Origin: Melieria omissa
Taxonomy: Eukaryota; Arthropoda; Insecta; Diptera; Ulidiidae
Reading direction: 5' to 3'
Assembly: GCA_963971225.1 (NCBI GenBank)
Contig: OZ020267.1
Coordinates: 103,241,729-103,305,728, forward strand
Length of the DNA stretch: 64,000 nucleotides
Under the pieces are notes generated by a model. The model saw only the letters and a list, made by a program, of their open reading frames with translations. It was not told where the DNA came from and searched no databases. Below, piece by piece: positions 11,336-23,693 of the stretch (within the stretch, counting starts at the first letter, position 1; each line of letters begins with the position of its first letter). Both the position numbers and the translations under genes were made by a program.

Positions 11336-13592
11336 CAAGTCTCTGATGCTGACTGATCTGAGGTTCTTGACATGGTAGTTGATTGAGGTATTTTTTAGAA
11401 GACATTAAATGAATTAAAACTTCTTTGGAGTGTATGGAGCTACAAAGAAGATGAAGTTGCAAAATAAAATTATATGTTTCGAAACAAGTTTTGTTTTTTT
11501 TCTAGGCTCTGGACTTTTCAAACCACCCTCATAGATTATCTTTAAACAAAATATTTACACTCAGTCAATTATTACACCCTCGCTCACAAAGACAAAAAAA
11601 TAAAATTTGGTGAAATCAGGTTTACACATGGCATTGTTTACTTCTGCCTTTCCTGGTATAACGTAAGCTTGTCGTAAATGTATGATAATGTGTGCGTTTT
11701 TGCACTGTAGTATAAAAACAGCCTGTGTACTACTTTTTCTTAACTTAAAAGATTTCACAAATAAAACAAAAACGTGGGTAATTCCCCATCAAACGCTGAT
11801 AGCTGCAAAGCTATCAGCGGTATTCACTTTCCTAGCAAATTATACAACTACAATTTAAATGTTTGTAGAAAGCAGGTTGTGATTATTTACTCACTTGCAC
11901 TTTTTGCTGAACACTTGTTTTAATTTTAAAATTAATTTTAATTGCAATATGTATATTGATTGATTGTTGCTGAGAAATTTATCCACCCACTTGGAGCGTC
12001 ACAGAAATACTGATAAATGTTGCGGCATGTTGTGTGATCAACAATATGTCGTGTGTGTGCTTAGTGCACATTCTGTGCTTGTCGAGCATAACGAATATGC
12101 AATAAAATAAGAAACAATGCAAATTACACGCAGACTTGAATACGATGAATACTTTGGGGACTTACATGCAAGTGGCGCTGCATTTAACATTTTTATTCGA
12201 TATGTGTCACTTATGTATTAACACTGAAGAGCTTGAATAATTTTAAAAATAAAAAAACCAGTTGATAGTAAATTGTTTTTTGGTTTGATTTGATACATAA
12301 ACTTATGAGATACATAAACTTATGTCTTTATTAATTAATTAAATACATTTTTTAATTAATTTTTTATACATAATTATTTTTTTGCATACCAACAAACAAA
12401 TATTTCTTTCAAAAACCATTACTAGCCATTCAGAGAGAGTTAAAGCTGCGCTCTTTAGCACTAAACGCAGTCGGCTTACACCAGAAATGAATATCATTAA
12501 AAGTAAAAAAAAAAGATAAAAGCTTTAATTAACTGTATTTGGCATGAAAACGCAAACCGCTTAAGGTCAATAAAGTTTGCTAAACCTTCAGCCAAGTTCT
12601 GGTTGCTAGACCGCCAGGGTCTAAACAGCTGTCTGGCATCAAATGTTCGGCAAAGCTGTAGAGCGTCGGATTAGTGAAATGGAATTGCATGTCGTGAGCT
12701 TTCAGCAAGCTTGAACTATATTAAAATGTTGTGTAAAATGACATTAAAAAAAATGCAAAAGTAATTGAATTGTCTATAGCAAGTAACACTTTTACATTTG
12801 CACTACAATCAACAACAGTTTATCTGCTCACTCGACCTTAACATTGCCACAAATGATTTCAAGCGAATTTACTGATTAAACAACAGATGGACAATTTCTC
12901 AGAAATGTTTGCGTTACAATTTACAAAGTGGATTTTCCGAATGTATGAATATAGAATTTTATTGCATAATGCTTGCAGCCCCTACACAAGTAACGCTTTG
13001 CATTTCAGTTGTACATATTTTAGTTGCTTTGAGTTAAATTTTAGTTGCTTTGTCAATCAATCAATCACCAACAGAAAATGGAAAATTTTTCTCAATGAAT
13101 TATAGTAATTTCTATTAAATAAACATTAACGTTATCAGTTATAAATTTTGTGTGTATCGGCTCACGTTTCTGTCATTCATTATGGCAGCCAGCGGCGTAC
13201 CATGTCGTTGGTTGACACTTGAAAACGTTTACATTTAATACTTTTTATCGGCCAGTCACAGTGCAATGCGGCGAGACATGTCTGCCGCACGTAGCGTTGA
13301 TAAGATTAAATGATAATGATTGCAAAGCATCAACGCTAAATGTATTAATATGGCTTAGTAGACTAAATTACATTTCATTGTTTCATTAAAAGTTGACGCT
13401 TCATAGTGCAGAGTTCACATTTTTTTGAAATATTAATTACTATTGTAGGTCGACAACCCTACCCTACCCTTGTTACATTAAGAAGAACATGCGCTCATTT
13501 TTAATTAAATATAACATTTTCCTTCTTTTAACTTTTTTCTGAGCTGCAGCAAATCACTTAATCGGACTGCCCGGCAGCTTCATATTCATTTA
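11336..13592. other. Intergenic AT-rich DNA, no gene seen
   Basis: No convincing coding exon or RNA gene. Between 12.0 and 13.4 kb the base composition is more mixed and could hold regulatory DNA, but I cannot name any site. Confidence 0.35.
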
Positions 13593-15102
13593 AGGAGTGC
13601 ACCAGAAAAAAATTTAGAATTTTTAAGGACACATTAAAAAAAAGTAATAGTCTGATTTTACTAAAATGAACTGCAGTTTATTGTAAATTTCCTAACTCAC
13701 CAAAAACTTTTATGAAGTATAATTAGTGGTTATACAATTTTTTTATATTTTTCTTAACGTTCTTTTTCTACATTCGGCTGACTTGGTTGGTTGGTTGGTT
13801 AAGTGGCTGCCTCTGTATGAGACACACTTAGGCCTATGGGCCCGTTGTGATACCACAAATTCCACCCGTTTGAAACGGATGGGGAAGGGGAGGGAGGGAA
13901 CCTTCAGTTTAACGCCGAATCCAAACGGCGATTGGCAGTTTTTTCTTTCACCCTTGGAGGTTTTGTCATTGCCTGCCATGAGCGCATTTGTGCGATTCTT
14001 GTAATTCTCGAGGACGGCACATTCGGTGACTATTGCATAGACTTTCTTCCATTGATTTTGGAACTGTACATTATTTTTGCAAACTTTGTTTGTTTTTCTT
14101 AAGGTTTTACAGCCCAATATCTGTCAATAGGCCGAAGTTCCAGGCATTTGGGAGGATTTGCCTCTTTTGGGATCACCGTGACACAAATTCCTTCATACCA
14201 TTCCATTCCTGGAGAAGTGGCTTGTCGCTAGGTCTGGCCAAAATAAAACTGTTCTTTTGTGCTATTCAATAACTGGTATAACGTGTTTTTGCAGACATTC
14301 TTTTATATAAATTCTAGAGTTAATTGTTCCTGTCGTAATGAACGCCTTGCTCCGTAGACCGCAGGAGCAAATAGCTTGCCAAACCATTAAGCGTTTTGGA
14401 AATTTGGTGAATTCCACTTTGGAGTATTTTAATTGTGTTCCATTCTTATTATTTGTAGTGAAATGAATTCCCAGGCAACTGCTTGAAGTCCGCCTTACAG
14501 TAGGTTTCATCATCGAGAATCACGCAATCGAACTTGGTTATGTAATTGTCGTACAGTTTTCGAGCCCGCGTCTTCGCTATTTTTTATTTTGCTTCCGTCC
14601 GGTCAGGCACTTTCTGCTGTTCCTAGGTCCTTAACCCTTGACTTCGCTTATATTGCTTCTCAGTTGATTGCGATGTGCCTGATGCAGCTTCAACATCTCA
14701 GGTCGACCTCGTGGGGTTATTCCGATATGTGCTAACAACCTTCTTCACCACTTCTGGGTTACTTGGACCCTTTTTTCTGCCTGAATCTTCGGCTCTGTAG
14801 ATGGAGTTTCCCGCGTTATAGTTGTTAATGCCATTATAAACCGCTACGCTCGCTTTGCTTTCCTTTGCAATGCTTAGTCTAGACTTCGTCTTATCAGTCA
14901 AGTAAATGTCCAGTATTAATTGTTGGCAGCACTTTTGCGGGCTGGATGTGTAGACTAAAGTAGATCCAAGATGCAATTGACTAATATAGCAAGAAACTGC
15001 AATATTTAAAGATACTTTTACTCCCAAATATCAGCTTTCTAACTTTTGGCATTTTCGTATGCTGGAACCGTAAAAATTCTAAAATTTTTCTGGTACACTC
15101 CT
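13593..15102 (-). mobile_element. Decayed Tc1-like transposon
   Basis: Flanked by TA on both sides, with inverted ends AGGAGTGCACCAGAAAAA and AGGAGTGTACCAGAAAAA. At 1,510 bp it is close to full Tc1 length, including a SINE inserted at 13783..14019. On the minus strand the transposase survives in pieces: a helix-turn-helix part at about 14.70-14.98 kb (NPEVVKKVVSTYRNNPTRST) and a catalytic part at 14262..14513 (KRLMVWQAICSCG, then FITTGTINSRIYIKECLQKH). These blocks are separated by stops and frameshifts. Confidence 0.8.
13783..14019 (-). mobile_element. 5'-truncated SINE copy inside the Tc1 element
   Basis: Reverse-strand copy of the body of the SINE at 10.85 kb, including the AACGCCGAATCCAAACGGCG segment, lacking the tRNA head. 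On the minus strand it ends in (AACC)n. The near-identical flanks CATTCGGCTGAC (13771) and CATTCGGTGAC (14020) look like the target duplication, so it inserted after the Tc1 element. Confidence 0.65.
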
Positions 15103-16281
15103 TATGTATGTTAGGTTTCGGGACAGTAGCTTCACAATTGTTAGCTGTAAGTTACTACGTTTGATTTTATGGAATATTTTTTTGTTATAGTCAATTTACT
15201 GATAATTTTTTAGCCAAACATCGACACTTTTTTCAAAAGTGCACCTTTTCTTACAAATTATTTATAGAACATTTATTTAATAGAACATAGATTATATAGC
15301 TTATTTGTTTTTTTTCCTTAACACCCGTTTGGGAGTTACAAGATCAGAGCGAATTCATAGCATGACTCTTTCGCTGCCAGTTTGAATAAAAATAATATTG
15401 TATACATTCTTTTCTACACTTTAATATGTTCTCAATATACTCTTTGAAAAGAAATCCTCTTACCTTTTCCATAGTTGCGAAATTATTCGTCAAGGTTAGG
15501 CCTTTTTTGGCCGCTAGAGTGGTGTTACCTCCTAAGTCACTGTAAAGTTCACATTAAGTTGAACTGGTCATGGCCATAGTAAGCATAGACTCAGTGGGTT
15601 TTTAGTGATAGCTTAGTGGCTTGAGACGCTAATCAATAAGCTTGCTACACATTAGTTACCTCAGGTCATAAAAAAAATCTGCCTAAATTTCCGCTAATTC
15701 ACTATGCGTTAGTCATTCCTTGCAGTTTGCCATCATTATTGCAAATTATTTCATTTCGTTTAGCATAGGTATTACTCAATAATTTTTTGAAATGTGTTTT
15801 TGCTTAGAACATGTACAATTGAATTGAAGCAGTGATACTTTGCCAACTGACTTGCACATGTACACAGTTTGGCATTGATCGAGAATTTAACTTTCATTTA
15901 GTACGTTTGGTAAGTTTGTTTGTACGTATATTTTTTTTAATTGTTTTTGTTTTTTGCTTGGCACATACGGACATTAAATAATTAGCAATGTATTATTGCA
16001 TTCGATTTTTTTGTCGTTGTTTTAAGTTGAATAAATCAAATTAACTGTTGAAAAAGGTTAAACTTTAATTGTTACAGTTGAATAAACTGCAGCTTAAAGT
16101 GGAAAAACGCACTGGTGGGACAGTCAGTTCGGTATAATGCTATAAAAAAGGGGTTAAGCAGAACAGGTAAACAGCTGATGTACGAGTATTATAGTCACTT
16201 AAGTGATTATTGTATATGAAAGACGAGGCTCTGAAATTATAAACTCATAAATCTATGCTTTTATTACTAATTTAATGAAAA
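15103..16281. other. Intergenic DNA, no gene seen
   Basis: AT-rich, without recognisable coding exons, RNA genes or element ends. Confidence 0.35.
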
Positions 16282-16556
16282 AATTTTTTTATTTGTTCAA
16301 TATTTCAAATGAAAATAATTTAGTTTTATATAGTTACAAAAGTCATTATTGTAAATTATTATTTCTCTTCTCAATTTTTTTATTTGTTTAATATTTCAAA
16401 TTGAAATAAATTATATTTTTTTATTTACAAAAGTAATAATTATAAATAATTATTTCTTTTCTCTATTTTTTTATTTGTTGAATATTTCAAATGAAAATAA
16501 ATTCTGTTTTTTTTATTTACAAAAGTAATAATTATAAATAATTATTTCTTTTAAAA
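16282..16556. repeat. 91-bp tandem repeat, 3 copies
   Basis: Three tandem units about 91 bp long share ATTTGTT(C/T/G)AATATTTCAAAT (starts near 16291, 16382 and 16473) followed by a TACAAAAGT segment and an ATTATTTCT run. Very AT-rich and noncoding. Confidence 0.75.
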
Positions 16557-16832
16557 TTAACATGAGTACTGGCTAAGGCTCTGAAAATAATTTAAATCAT
16601 AATAAATTAGTAAATATTTTAATTTGAGTTGTATAATGTTTGTTTTGAGTATTTTTTTAGTTTTTTATAGTGCAGGAAATTAGTATTTGAAGTAATATAA
16701 CTTTGATGATAATTTAGATAACTGGTGCTGTTACGGATCATAAGATGGATGGATAGCTCGCCTCAAAATCAGGAATTATAGTTCAAAGAGCAACCTAATT
16801 TCGTGGCAACACAGTGATTCAACAACTCAAAC

Positions 16833-17358
16833 TTAACCCTTCGCTGCATGGCATTGCATATATGCAATGTTAACTTTTCATTGATCTGTAGACTATTCTA
16901 TTCACCCTTTTACAGTTATTTATTCTTCAGTTGTGTCTTTTATGTTAAAACATTTGATTACTAACGGAATTTTGCGAATAATATTGAAAGTATGTTCAAC
17001 AGAATCGAAAAAACAACAAGTGTTTCGATTCGGTGAAATAATTTTGGTTATTGATGGCGATGGTTACTTGGCGATCGCCGTCGCTCAGTTGTTTAGTGCA
17101 TTGAATTACGAGTATACAGTGACGCCTCACCTCAGATCGACTCCCCGTAGTAGCCAACACTAAAAAATAGATTAACCCGACTTTCATTTCGGCGGTAGCG
17201 TTCTAACCAGGATACGGAAAATGTCCGCAGAACTTCTTTCATAGATACAGGAATTCAACAAAATTTCATTTTTACCATCAGAACTTAACAAGCAACAAGA
17301 ATTATATAACAAAAATGTTTTTTCTTTACGGAAATTAAATCATGCAGCGAAGGGTTAA
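16833..17358. mobile_element. TTAA-type MITE, family 3, copy A
   Basis: TTAA on both sides and a perfect 14-bp inverted end CCCTTCGCTGCATG. The body is 518 bp. It shares with copy B at 20.59 kb a short open stretch containing FRFGE, IDGDG and ALNYEYTVT, too short and unrecognised to call a protein. Confidence 0.75.
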
Positions 17359-17871
17359 ATCAATTCTACTGAACCGCCAACCTGTGTGTTCCAGGATCTC
17401 GAAATAAGTAGGTTTTATCTGCTAGCAAATATCTCAAGTTTGCTTTTACATGCTATTTTTTTACCAATTGTTACATATGTCATTGAAATAAACTCATACT
17501 TCCATAGATATTTGCTTTTATTAACATTTCACTGTCACACGATGCAACATAGAAATAGACAAGACAGCAAACAACTTGATGAATTCCTCTTGGAGCAACA
17601 GGTGCCACATTCCGGCCATGACAGCTAAAGCTTTCACGGGTCACAATAAAATACGAACTCTGTCTGAGTTGTACCTCTACACGTCCGGTCATTGGAGTTC
17701 TCGTCATTCACTTCATCACAGGGTGAATGCTCACTAAAATGCCTCTCTCGTTTGCTATCTTTTCAACATGCTGAGATGAGTAGGAAATGACGACGATTTA
17801 AAGAAAGGAAGTATAAAAACGTTCTTAAGACCCTAAACATTTACTCCTAATTGCAATTTAGTTTGTCAAAG

Positions 17872-18205
17872 ATATAAAATTTCTGTCAAACGCGACTCAA
17901 TTAGAAGCAAATTTTGCAAAGTTTTGCAAAGAAAATTTCGATTCAAATTTAAATTGTTCGTCCTTACATTACAGCTTAATGTGTACAAGTGATACAAAAA
18001 TTCTGTCAAACGCAACTCAATTCGAAGCAAATTTTGCAAAGTTTTGCAAGAAAATTTCGATTCAAATTTAAATTGTTCGTCCTTACATTATAGCTTAATG
18101 TGAAAGTGATACAAAATTTCTGTCAAACGCAACTCAATTCGAAGCAAATTTTGTAATGTTTTGCAATAAAAGTTTAATCCAAATTTAAATTTTTTCTCCT
18201 TACGC
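17872..18205. repeat. ~120-bp tandem repeat, ~2.7 copies
   Basis: Tandem units start TTCTGTCAAACGC at 17881, 18001 and 18118 (periods 120 and 117), each with GAAGCAAATTTTG and TTTAAATTGTTCGTCCTTAC. The third copy is the most diverged. No coding content. Confidence 0.8.
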
Positions 18206-18714
18206 ATTCCACTAGGGAGCATAGGGCCTCAACAACTCCCTATGATTGATTTAAATCACAAATAATACCCAACGTTCTGTAATATTTTCTTGTTTATCTA
18301 ATTTTGCCTTGTTGTGTTGTGTGTTTTTGTAGCGTCCGAACAAAGCACTTTATGCCGACCGCAGCAGCTTGAGGCTGGTCACTGGTTTCCGACTGATGAA
18401 TCACGCGCACGTCGAAAAGCTCTGCGTTGCGCCTTCGAGCAACTCAACAAATCTCACTTGCCGCCAAAAAGTGACCACTGGCAAACTGTTTCAGTTTGGC
18501 GTATTTGACTTAATCATGCGTGCGCAAATATATGCGGTGATTTACACAGCGTTGGGCTTTCTGCGCCGCCGCGTCACAACTACCGGTTAAGCTTGGTACA
18601 TTCTGCATTTGAACGTTTCGCTGGCATCGTTTGAGTGAAGCTTTTCATGCTTCCGTCCTTGCTGGCAGTTCGGCTGCATTTGCTATAGTTTAAAATCGCC
18701 TATAATGTAGCCAG
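18206..18714. other. GC-richer region before a putative promoter
   Basis: Composition rises well above the surroundings from about 18.33 kb. Two overlapping open frames of about 65-73 codons are present but match nothing I know. The simplest reading is promoter-proximal DNA of the b561 gene 3 transcription unit. Confidence 0.3.
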
Positions 18715-18720
18715 TCAGTT
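18715..18720 (+). promoter_or_regulatory. Candidate initiator (TCAGTT)
   Basis: A consensus fly initiator TCAGTT with A+1 at 18717, a weak TATA-like TATAGTTTAAAA about 33 nt upstream and a near-consensus downstream element at +28 (GGTAA). It would start the noncoding exon ending at 18895. Confidence 0.35.
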
Positions 18721-18895
18721 CGGCCTTAAGCGTGTCATGCTACGGTAATGCAGTCGAGCGGCGCTGTTCCGTTGCAATTTTAACTGTGATATTACAAAGA
18801 TTACATTTTTACGTCTAGAGTTTAATGTAAATAACATTATCTTTATTGGTGATAAATTGGGATTTCATTAAGTTCTTTGAAACTTGTAGATTGCG
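18717..18895 (+). other. Putative noncoding exon 1 of b561 gene 3
   Basis: Runs from the initiator to a strong donor, GCG then GTGAGTTTG at 18896. A pyrimidine-rich acceptor (TTTTTTCCCATTACAG) ends at 23642, 51 nt before the b561 gene 3 ATG, so a 4.7-kb 5' UTR intron linking the two is plausible. It contains an 11-codon upstream open frame beginning ATGCAGTCG. Transcript data are needed to confirm the link. Confidence 0.35.
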
Positions 18896-19984
18896 GTGAG
18901 TTTGTGTAAAAGACAGTGTATGTGTGTTGTATTTGTTTGTAAAAAAGAAATGGTGACACTCATGTGACATGAAGATTGGCGCGTTGTGGCTGTGAAATTC
19001 GCGACTAAGTCACTTCAGTATTAATAATAAAGGTGATAAAATGTGCACAGAAATAGAGAGCACAGTGTACACGTGTTCTTAAAAGCATAAAAAAGCGTCC
19101 GTGTGAATCAACTGTTTCAAGTCAATTGATGCTTCTAAACAAGTATAAGAAAAGTTTAAACAAATTTGAATGTTGCAGACAAAGTTAGACGTGTTGGACC
19201 GACTAAGTGATACGCTGCACGCGAGAACAAATAAATGTTATTGTTGAGGTTTTTGTTTTTTATATTAACTTACCTTCATCTATCATTCATTCCAATAGAT
19301 CGATAGATAAATAAATAGATTACATTTCAATTAAAAATGTCATGAAGGATAATTGTGTTCAATATGTATTAAAAAGGCGAACTACATAAATATTCAATCG
19401 TAAACATATTTAAAATAATAAATTATTATTTTTATGCTTTAGTCGAAAACATCTATAAACTAATTTGTTATAGTTTAATTTTTAATTAAGTTGCCTTATT
19501 TCGGGAATTACTCTTGTATGGCAACCCTGTCTAAAATTGATTGAATTTTACCCATAAGGATACAAGTTCTTAGTGGACACATTTCAATTGTTTGTAGCAA
19601 CTTTCAGGCCATTATCTTCAATCAGTCAAGAGTTATTGTGTCAATTAGCAGGTTTTCAGACCATAGAAACGACGGACAAACGAAGAGAGAGATCAAAGTG
19701 TGTGTATGTACCGTAGCAACTCAGTGTAGGGTATAAAAAGTAAAAATTTCTAGTCTATTAAACAATTTATTACAATTTTTGATGCCGATTATCAGAGCCA
19801 ACATACAAACAATGCCAATACTTTTTTAATGGATTTAAGCAACAAGGCAATTTAGAAAATGTTTAGCTTTTTATAGATCAATCAATAAATTAATCAGCAT
19901 CAAATCACATCTTAACCAGAATACTACAATTATTTTGATAATTGCTAAATTAATCCACATAAAACATCGCTAAATCATAAAAAC
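18896..19984. other. Putative 5' UTR intron, no coding seen
   Basis: AT-rich sequence between the candidate first exon and the b561 pseudogene. No element ends or exons recognised. Confidence 0.3.
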
Positions 19985-20034
19985 TGACAATCTTCTGATG
20001 GAGTCCTTTCAACGGCCCCATGCAGGTCAGCACC

Positions 20035-20205
20035 AGCGAAACCAGGCGCGGATCCAGAAAAATTTTTGGGGGGGTTTTAAAAAGTAATTCTTTAATATTT
20101 ATAAAATGCCTTTTAATTTGTATGTAGTTTTTAAGTCAATCCAAATATTTCGGGGGTTTCAACCCCCAAACCCCCCCCCCCCCTGGATCCGCCACTGAGC
20201 GAAAC
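20035..20205. mobile_element. hAT MITE, copy 2 (in pseudogene exon 3)
   Basis: The 155-bp element 20043..20197 has ends CAGGCGCGGATCCAG and the inverse of CAGTGGCGGATCCAG. It is flanked by a perfect 8-bp duplication AGCGAAAC. It is closely similar to the copy at 37156. Confidence 0.9.
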
Positions 20206-20590
20206 CAATGTCACCACCTGCGTCAGTGTTAAAAAGCCCATATTGACCGATCTGTGATATGCATAGCATTGTGTCCAGTAGATCGCGAAATGTCTTGTTT
20301 AAGAATGGACTAAGCACTGCTCTGATCGGTTCCGAGAAAAGTGCACACACACACCGCTCAACATGCTAATCAAACACAGTACGAAAGCCGAAAAACCTAA
20401 ACAAAAGTAGAATAAATTTGCAATTATTTTAAACGACTCAACCATTTGAAGCGACTTGTTGCTGTGTAATACTTGTCCAATTTTGCATGTATGGAGGATA
20501 CATGAAATTTTTCCGGAATCAACATGACAATCGCACCAGCTACATCGCATCCACCGTCCAACGATAGCAGCACTCAGTGTACAGTGGTTT

Positions 20591-21302
20591 TTAACCCTTC
20601 TCTGCTTGGCATTGTATATATGCAATGTTAACTTTTCATAGATTTGGAATCTATTCTATTCACCATTTTACAGTCATTCATTATTTAGTTGTGCCTTTTA
20701 TGTTAAAGCCTTTGATTACTAACGGAATTTTGCGCAAAAGAATCGAAAAAACAACAAGTGTTTCGATTTGGTGAACTAAGTTTGGAAATTGATGGCGATG
20801 GTGAGATGGTAGTCTTCGTCGCTCAGCTGATTTGTGCTTTGAATTACGAGTATACAGTGACATCTGACTTCTGTTTGACTCCCCGTAGTAGCCAACACGA
20901 AAATATAGATAAAACCGACTTTCATTTCGGCGGTAGCGTTCTCACCAGGATACGGAATATGTCCGCAGGAATTCAACAAATTTTCATTTTTGCCATCAAA
21001 AGTTTACAAGCAATAACCGTTTAAGTCGACTTAAGAAGAAATTGAGTTATGGATGCTACCACGTTCCCTTGACTGTGCTCTACATTTGTGTAAAATCGGG
21101 GAGTTTGTAACTTTAAAATAGAAAAAGTTACTAATAAAAATCTTTCGCATTCCCATAACGAACACACTACGCGCTATAACTTTAAAACGAGATTGCTCGA
21201 AACAGCAATTTTCGACTTAGGCGGTTATTGCTTTTGACCACAGAATTATATGGCAAACATGTTTTTTCTTCATGGAAATTTAATCATGCAACGAAGGGTT
21301 AA
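20591..21302. mobile_element. TTAA-type MITE, family 3, copy B (in pseudogene exon 2)
   Basis: TTAA both sides; ends CCCTTCTCTGCTTGG and the inverse of CCCTTCGTTGCATG. At 704 bp it is about 190 bp longer than copy A, the extra sequence lying roughly between 21010 and 21235. Removing it with one TTAA rejoins the b561 exon in frame, direct evidence of insertion into a formerly intact exon. Confidence 0.85.
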
Positions 21303-22298
21303 TTTGCGTTTGTAGCTCGAAGTCGGCGCGTTGACTTTATAGTGGCACATGATGCCATCGGCCATGAACAGTGAGAACTATATACAAAAGTAAAAGAATA
21401 CAGAAAAGAATGTATAAAATATATATGTATATCATATAATATGTGTAGTCAATTAAATTCGAGAGATATTCAACTAATTTTCTAACTTTTTCTGAAATTT
21501 TTTTTCATTCTCAAAAATAATCTAAAACTAATTTTTATATTGAACATTTACAAGGGCTTACAACTTTAAATAATTGTTTGTATACAAATTATTTTTGCGG
21601 TTATAGTTAAAGAGCCTTTTGAAGAATCCTTTTAGTTGAATTATTAGTTTACTAAATAATACTAAAAACAAAATAACTATGTGGGTACATACGGTACAAT
21701 TTTTGATCACCGTTGAGGAAAAAATCCCTATAAATGACATTTTCTGTAATTTAAAGTTCATTCTCGTAGGTAGGGAGGAGTAGCTCCTCCAAAGGCGAAG
21801 CCAACTTTTGCCATGTTGGTCTTTTGTGAGATCAAAATCAATCAAACTAAAGTCCTCTCACTTAATAAACTAGTTTGAATTTCTTACGAAACCTAGTTGA
21901 CTATGAATATCGGCCAAATCCCTTGGATTGTTAAAGAATAAGTTAAACAGATAAATAAAATATTCATACAAATAAATAAATATTATTACCTATTATTTCT
22001 TGAAGAAAAATATTCTCAAAAATATATATTTGTACCAGTCAACAAAATATAACTTTAACAGATCTTTGACGTACAGAAAAATCTTCATTTATTACAAAAA
22101 TCCGTTTAATTTTATTATACAAGTTTATTATGGCTTCTAAAGTTTGTTCACTTACTCCAGTTGTCACCAGCCAAGCTTGAAGCTCCATGGTAGCCAAACC
22201 TTAGTTTATGTTTTATACTTTTTACTTTATTTGTTTTAGTTTTATAGTTGTATGTATTAAATTAGTTATTTTGGAAGTTATTGAAAGTCAAGATGTCT

Positions 22299-22533
22299 TT
22301 AACCCTTATGTGTGTGATGGGGAACCCGGGTAGCAAAATCACTTATATCGAATTATAAAATATACTTTTTATTTATTAGTTTTAAACTTTTACTGAGAGC
22401 TTTAAAACTAAGCAGAAACGGCAAAATGTCGTACATGGTAGACATTTTCATACAGTTTGTACTGGTGTACCAGGTACCTTATCACACGGGTAAGGGTGTT
22501 TTTTCAGCGCACACAGGGGTAAGTGAAGGTTAA
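22299..22533. mobile_element. Short TTAA-type MITE candidate
   Basis: TTAA at both ends; left CCCTTATGTGTGTGATG, right inverse CCTTCACTTACCCCTGTGTG. About 227 bp, with an internal CACACGGGTAAGGG segment related to the ends. It lies 0.1 kb beyond the surviving exon 1 piece of the pseudogene. Confidence 0.45.
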
Positions 22534-23641
22534 AATATTCCTTTGATTCACACCACAGACTATTTTATTTTATGTGCTTTAATCCTTTTGTCAATATGAA
22601 ATGTTTCCACTTTTCATCAATACGAAAGTATCCAGGTATCTGCATACAATTTGTGCCAGAAATTTGCAAATTGTAGTGCAAATATTTAAGGTTCATAGTG
22701 AATCATAGAAAATCAAATTTTTAAAACATTTGTCTTCATACGACAATTGAAATGTTATTTAAAAAAATTTAGTATATTTGAAACAATATGTTAAGCTTAG
22801 ATTCTGTATGCATTAACTTGGTTTCATGTGCATCTTAAAGAACAAATTTTGCAGATTCTTAAAACACTTGTCTTAATACGATCGTTGAAATATGATTTAC
22901 AAGTTTGAATAACTAAAGCAATATGGAAATATGGAAAGTTTTGGTTAGCACGATGACGAAGTGATATGTGATATTTGGCTTACAATTTGTGCATCTATAT
23001 TTTTATATAAATTTTTTCTCATTGTGTATTAACACTCGCAGACAGTAGAAACGTTAATAAGTGCTGTTCAGTATGACCTTTTGAAGAAGTTTTGAAATCT
23101 TGAGCACTGAAACTGATATTGAAAAGATATGCATATGTCCTTTTTGTGACAGATGTCCTTATAAGCGTTTCGGCAAACGCTATTTCTTTCTATAGGTCAC
23201 CGAAATTACTTTTTGTTGTTGGTTGAAGTTGCCCGAACGTTCACTGATGCTTGGTGAAAATTATCACCAGCGCATTGGTGTCTTTTGGGAAGTCACACAC
23301 ACCTTTACATGCAATAAGTAGGTGGAAGTCTTACAGTAGCTTGGCGCTTATTTTTCAACTGTTCTGTTATCAATTTATTGAGCTAAAGTCTTTGATAGAT
23401 AATTGGTTATTATGCATTATCTTTGGATACTTGCAACAAAAACTGGTTAAATAAATACAAAAAATAAAATAACTAAATATATCAATAAAAGCTGTCACTA
23501 TATTTGCTTAAAGTTGTGCTGCATTCAAAGCATCGAAACAAAATTAAATTCAGTGTTTACAACTTACTCAGGGTTTTTGGACTAAAAAATCTCAATCAAA
23601 AATTTCATATGTTTGTAATTGTTCCCTTTTTTCCCATTACA
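22534..23641. other. Putative 5' UTR intron, no coding seen
   Basis: AT-rich, with two related blocks (CAAATTTTTAAAACATTTGTC near 22.71 kb and a similar one near 22.85 kb) that suggest an old local duplication. No exon recognised. Confidence 0.3.
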
Positions 23642-23693
23642 GATTAGTGCGCTCACCCTATCCTTCTTATCCGAATTCAGTAAACAAAGCACA

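Larger units (their letters stand above)
19985..22200 (-). pseudogene. Cytochrome b561-domain pseudogene
   Basis: A fourth b561 copy with the family's three-exon plan but several breaks. Exon 1 survives as its last 45 nt (to 22156), where the first heme ligand His is Gln (LQAWLVTTG). Exon 2 (20477..21377) is split by a TTAA element; without the insert and one TTAA it is exactly 193 nt, and the conserved His-Trp codon pair reads His-stop (TGG to TGA). Its 3' donor is damaged (G then ACAAGT). Exon 3 (19985..20396) has a frameshift at an expanded GTGTGTG run, Arg in place of the fourth His (LNKTFRDLL versus LNKTAHNLL), and a hAT MITE inside. The segments SMLSG and SLVLTCMGPLKGL tie it to gene 2. 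It cannot encode a working b561 protein. Confidence 0.9.

Noticed and set aside
16933..17163. Protein encoded by the family 3 TTAA elements
   Set aside because: A short related frame occurs in both copies (FRFGE, IDGDG), but it is under 90 codons, lacks any piggyBac catalytic motif, and shared descent of a MITE explains the similarity.
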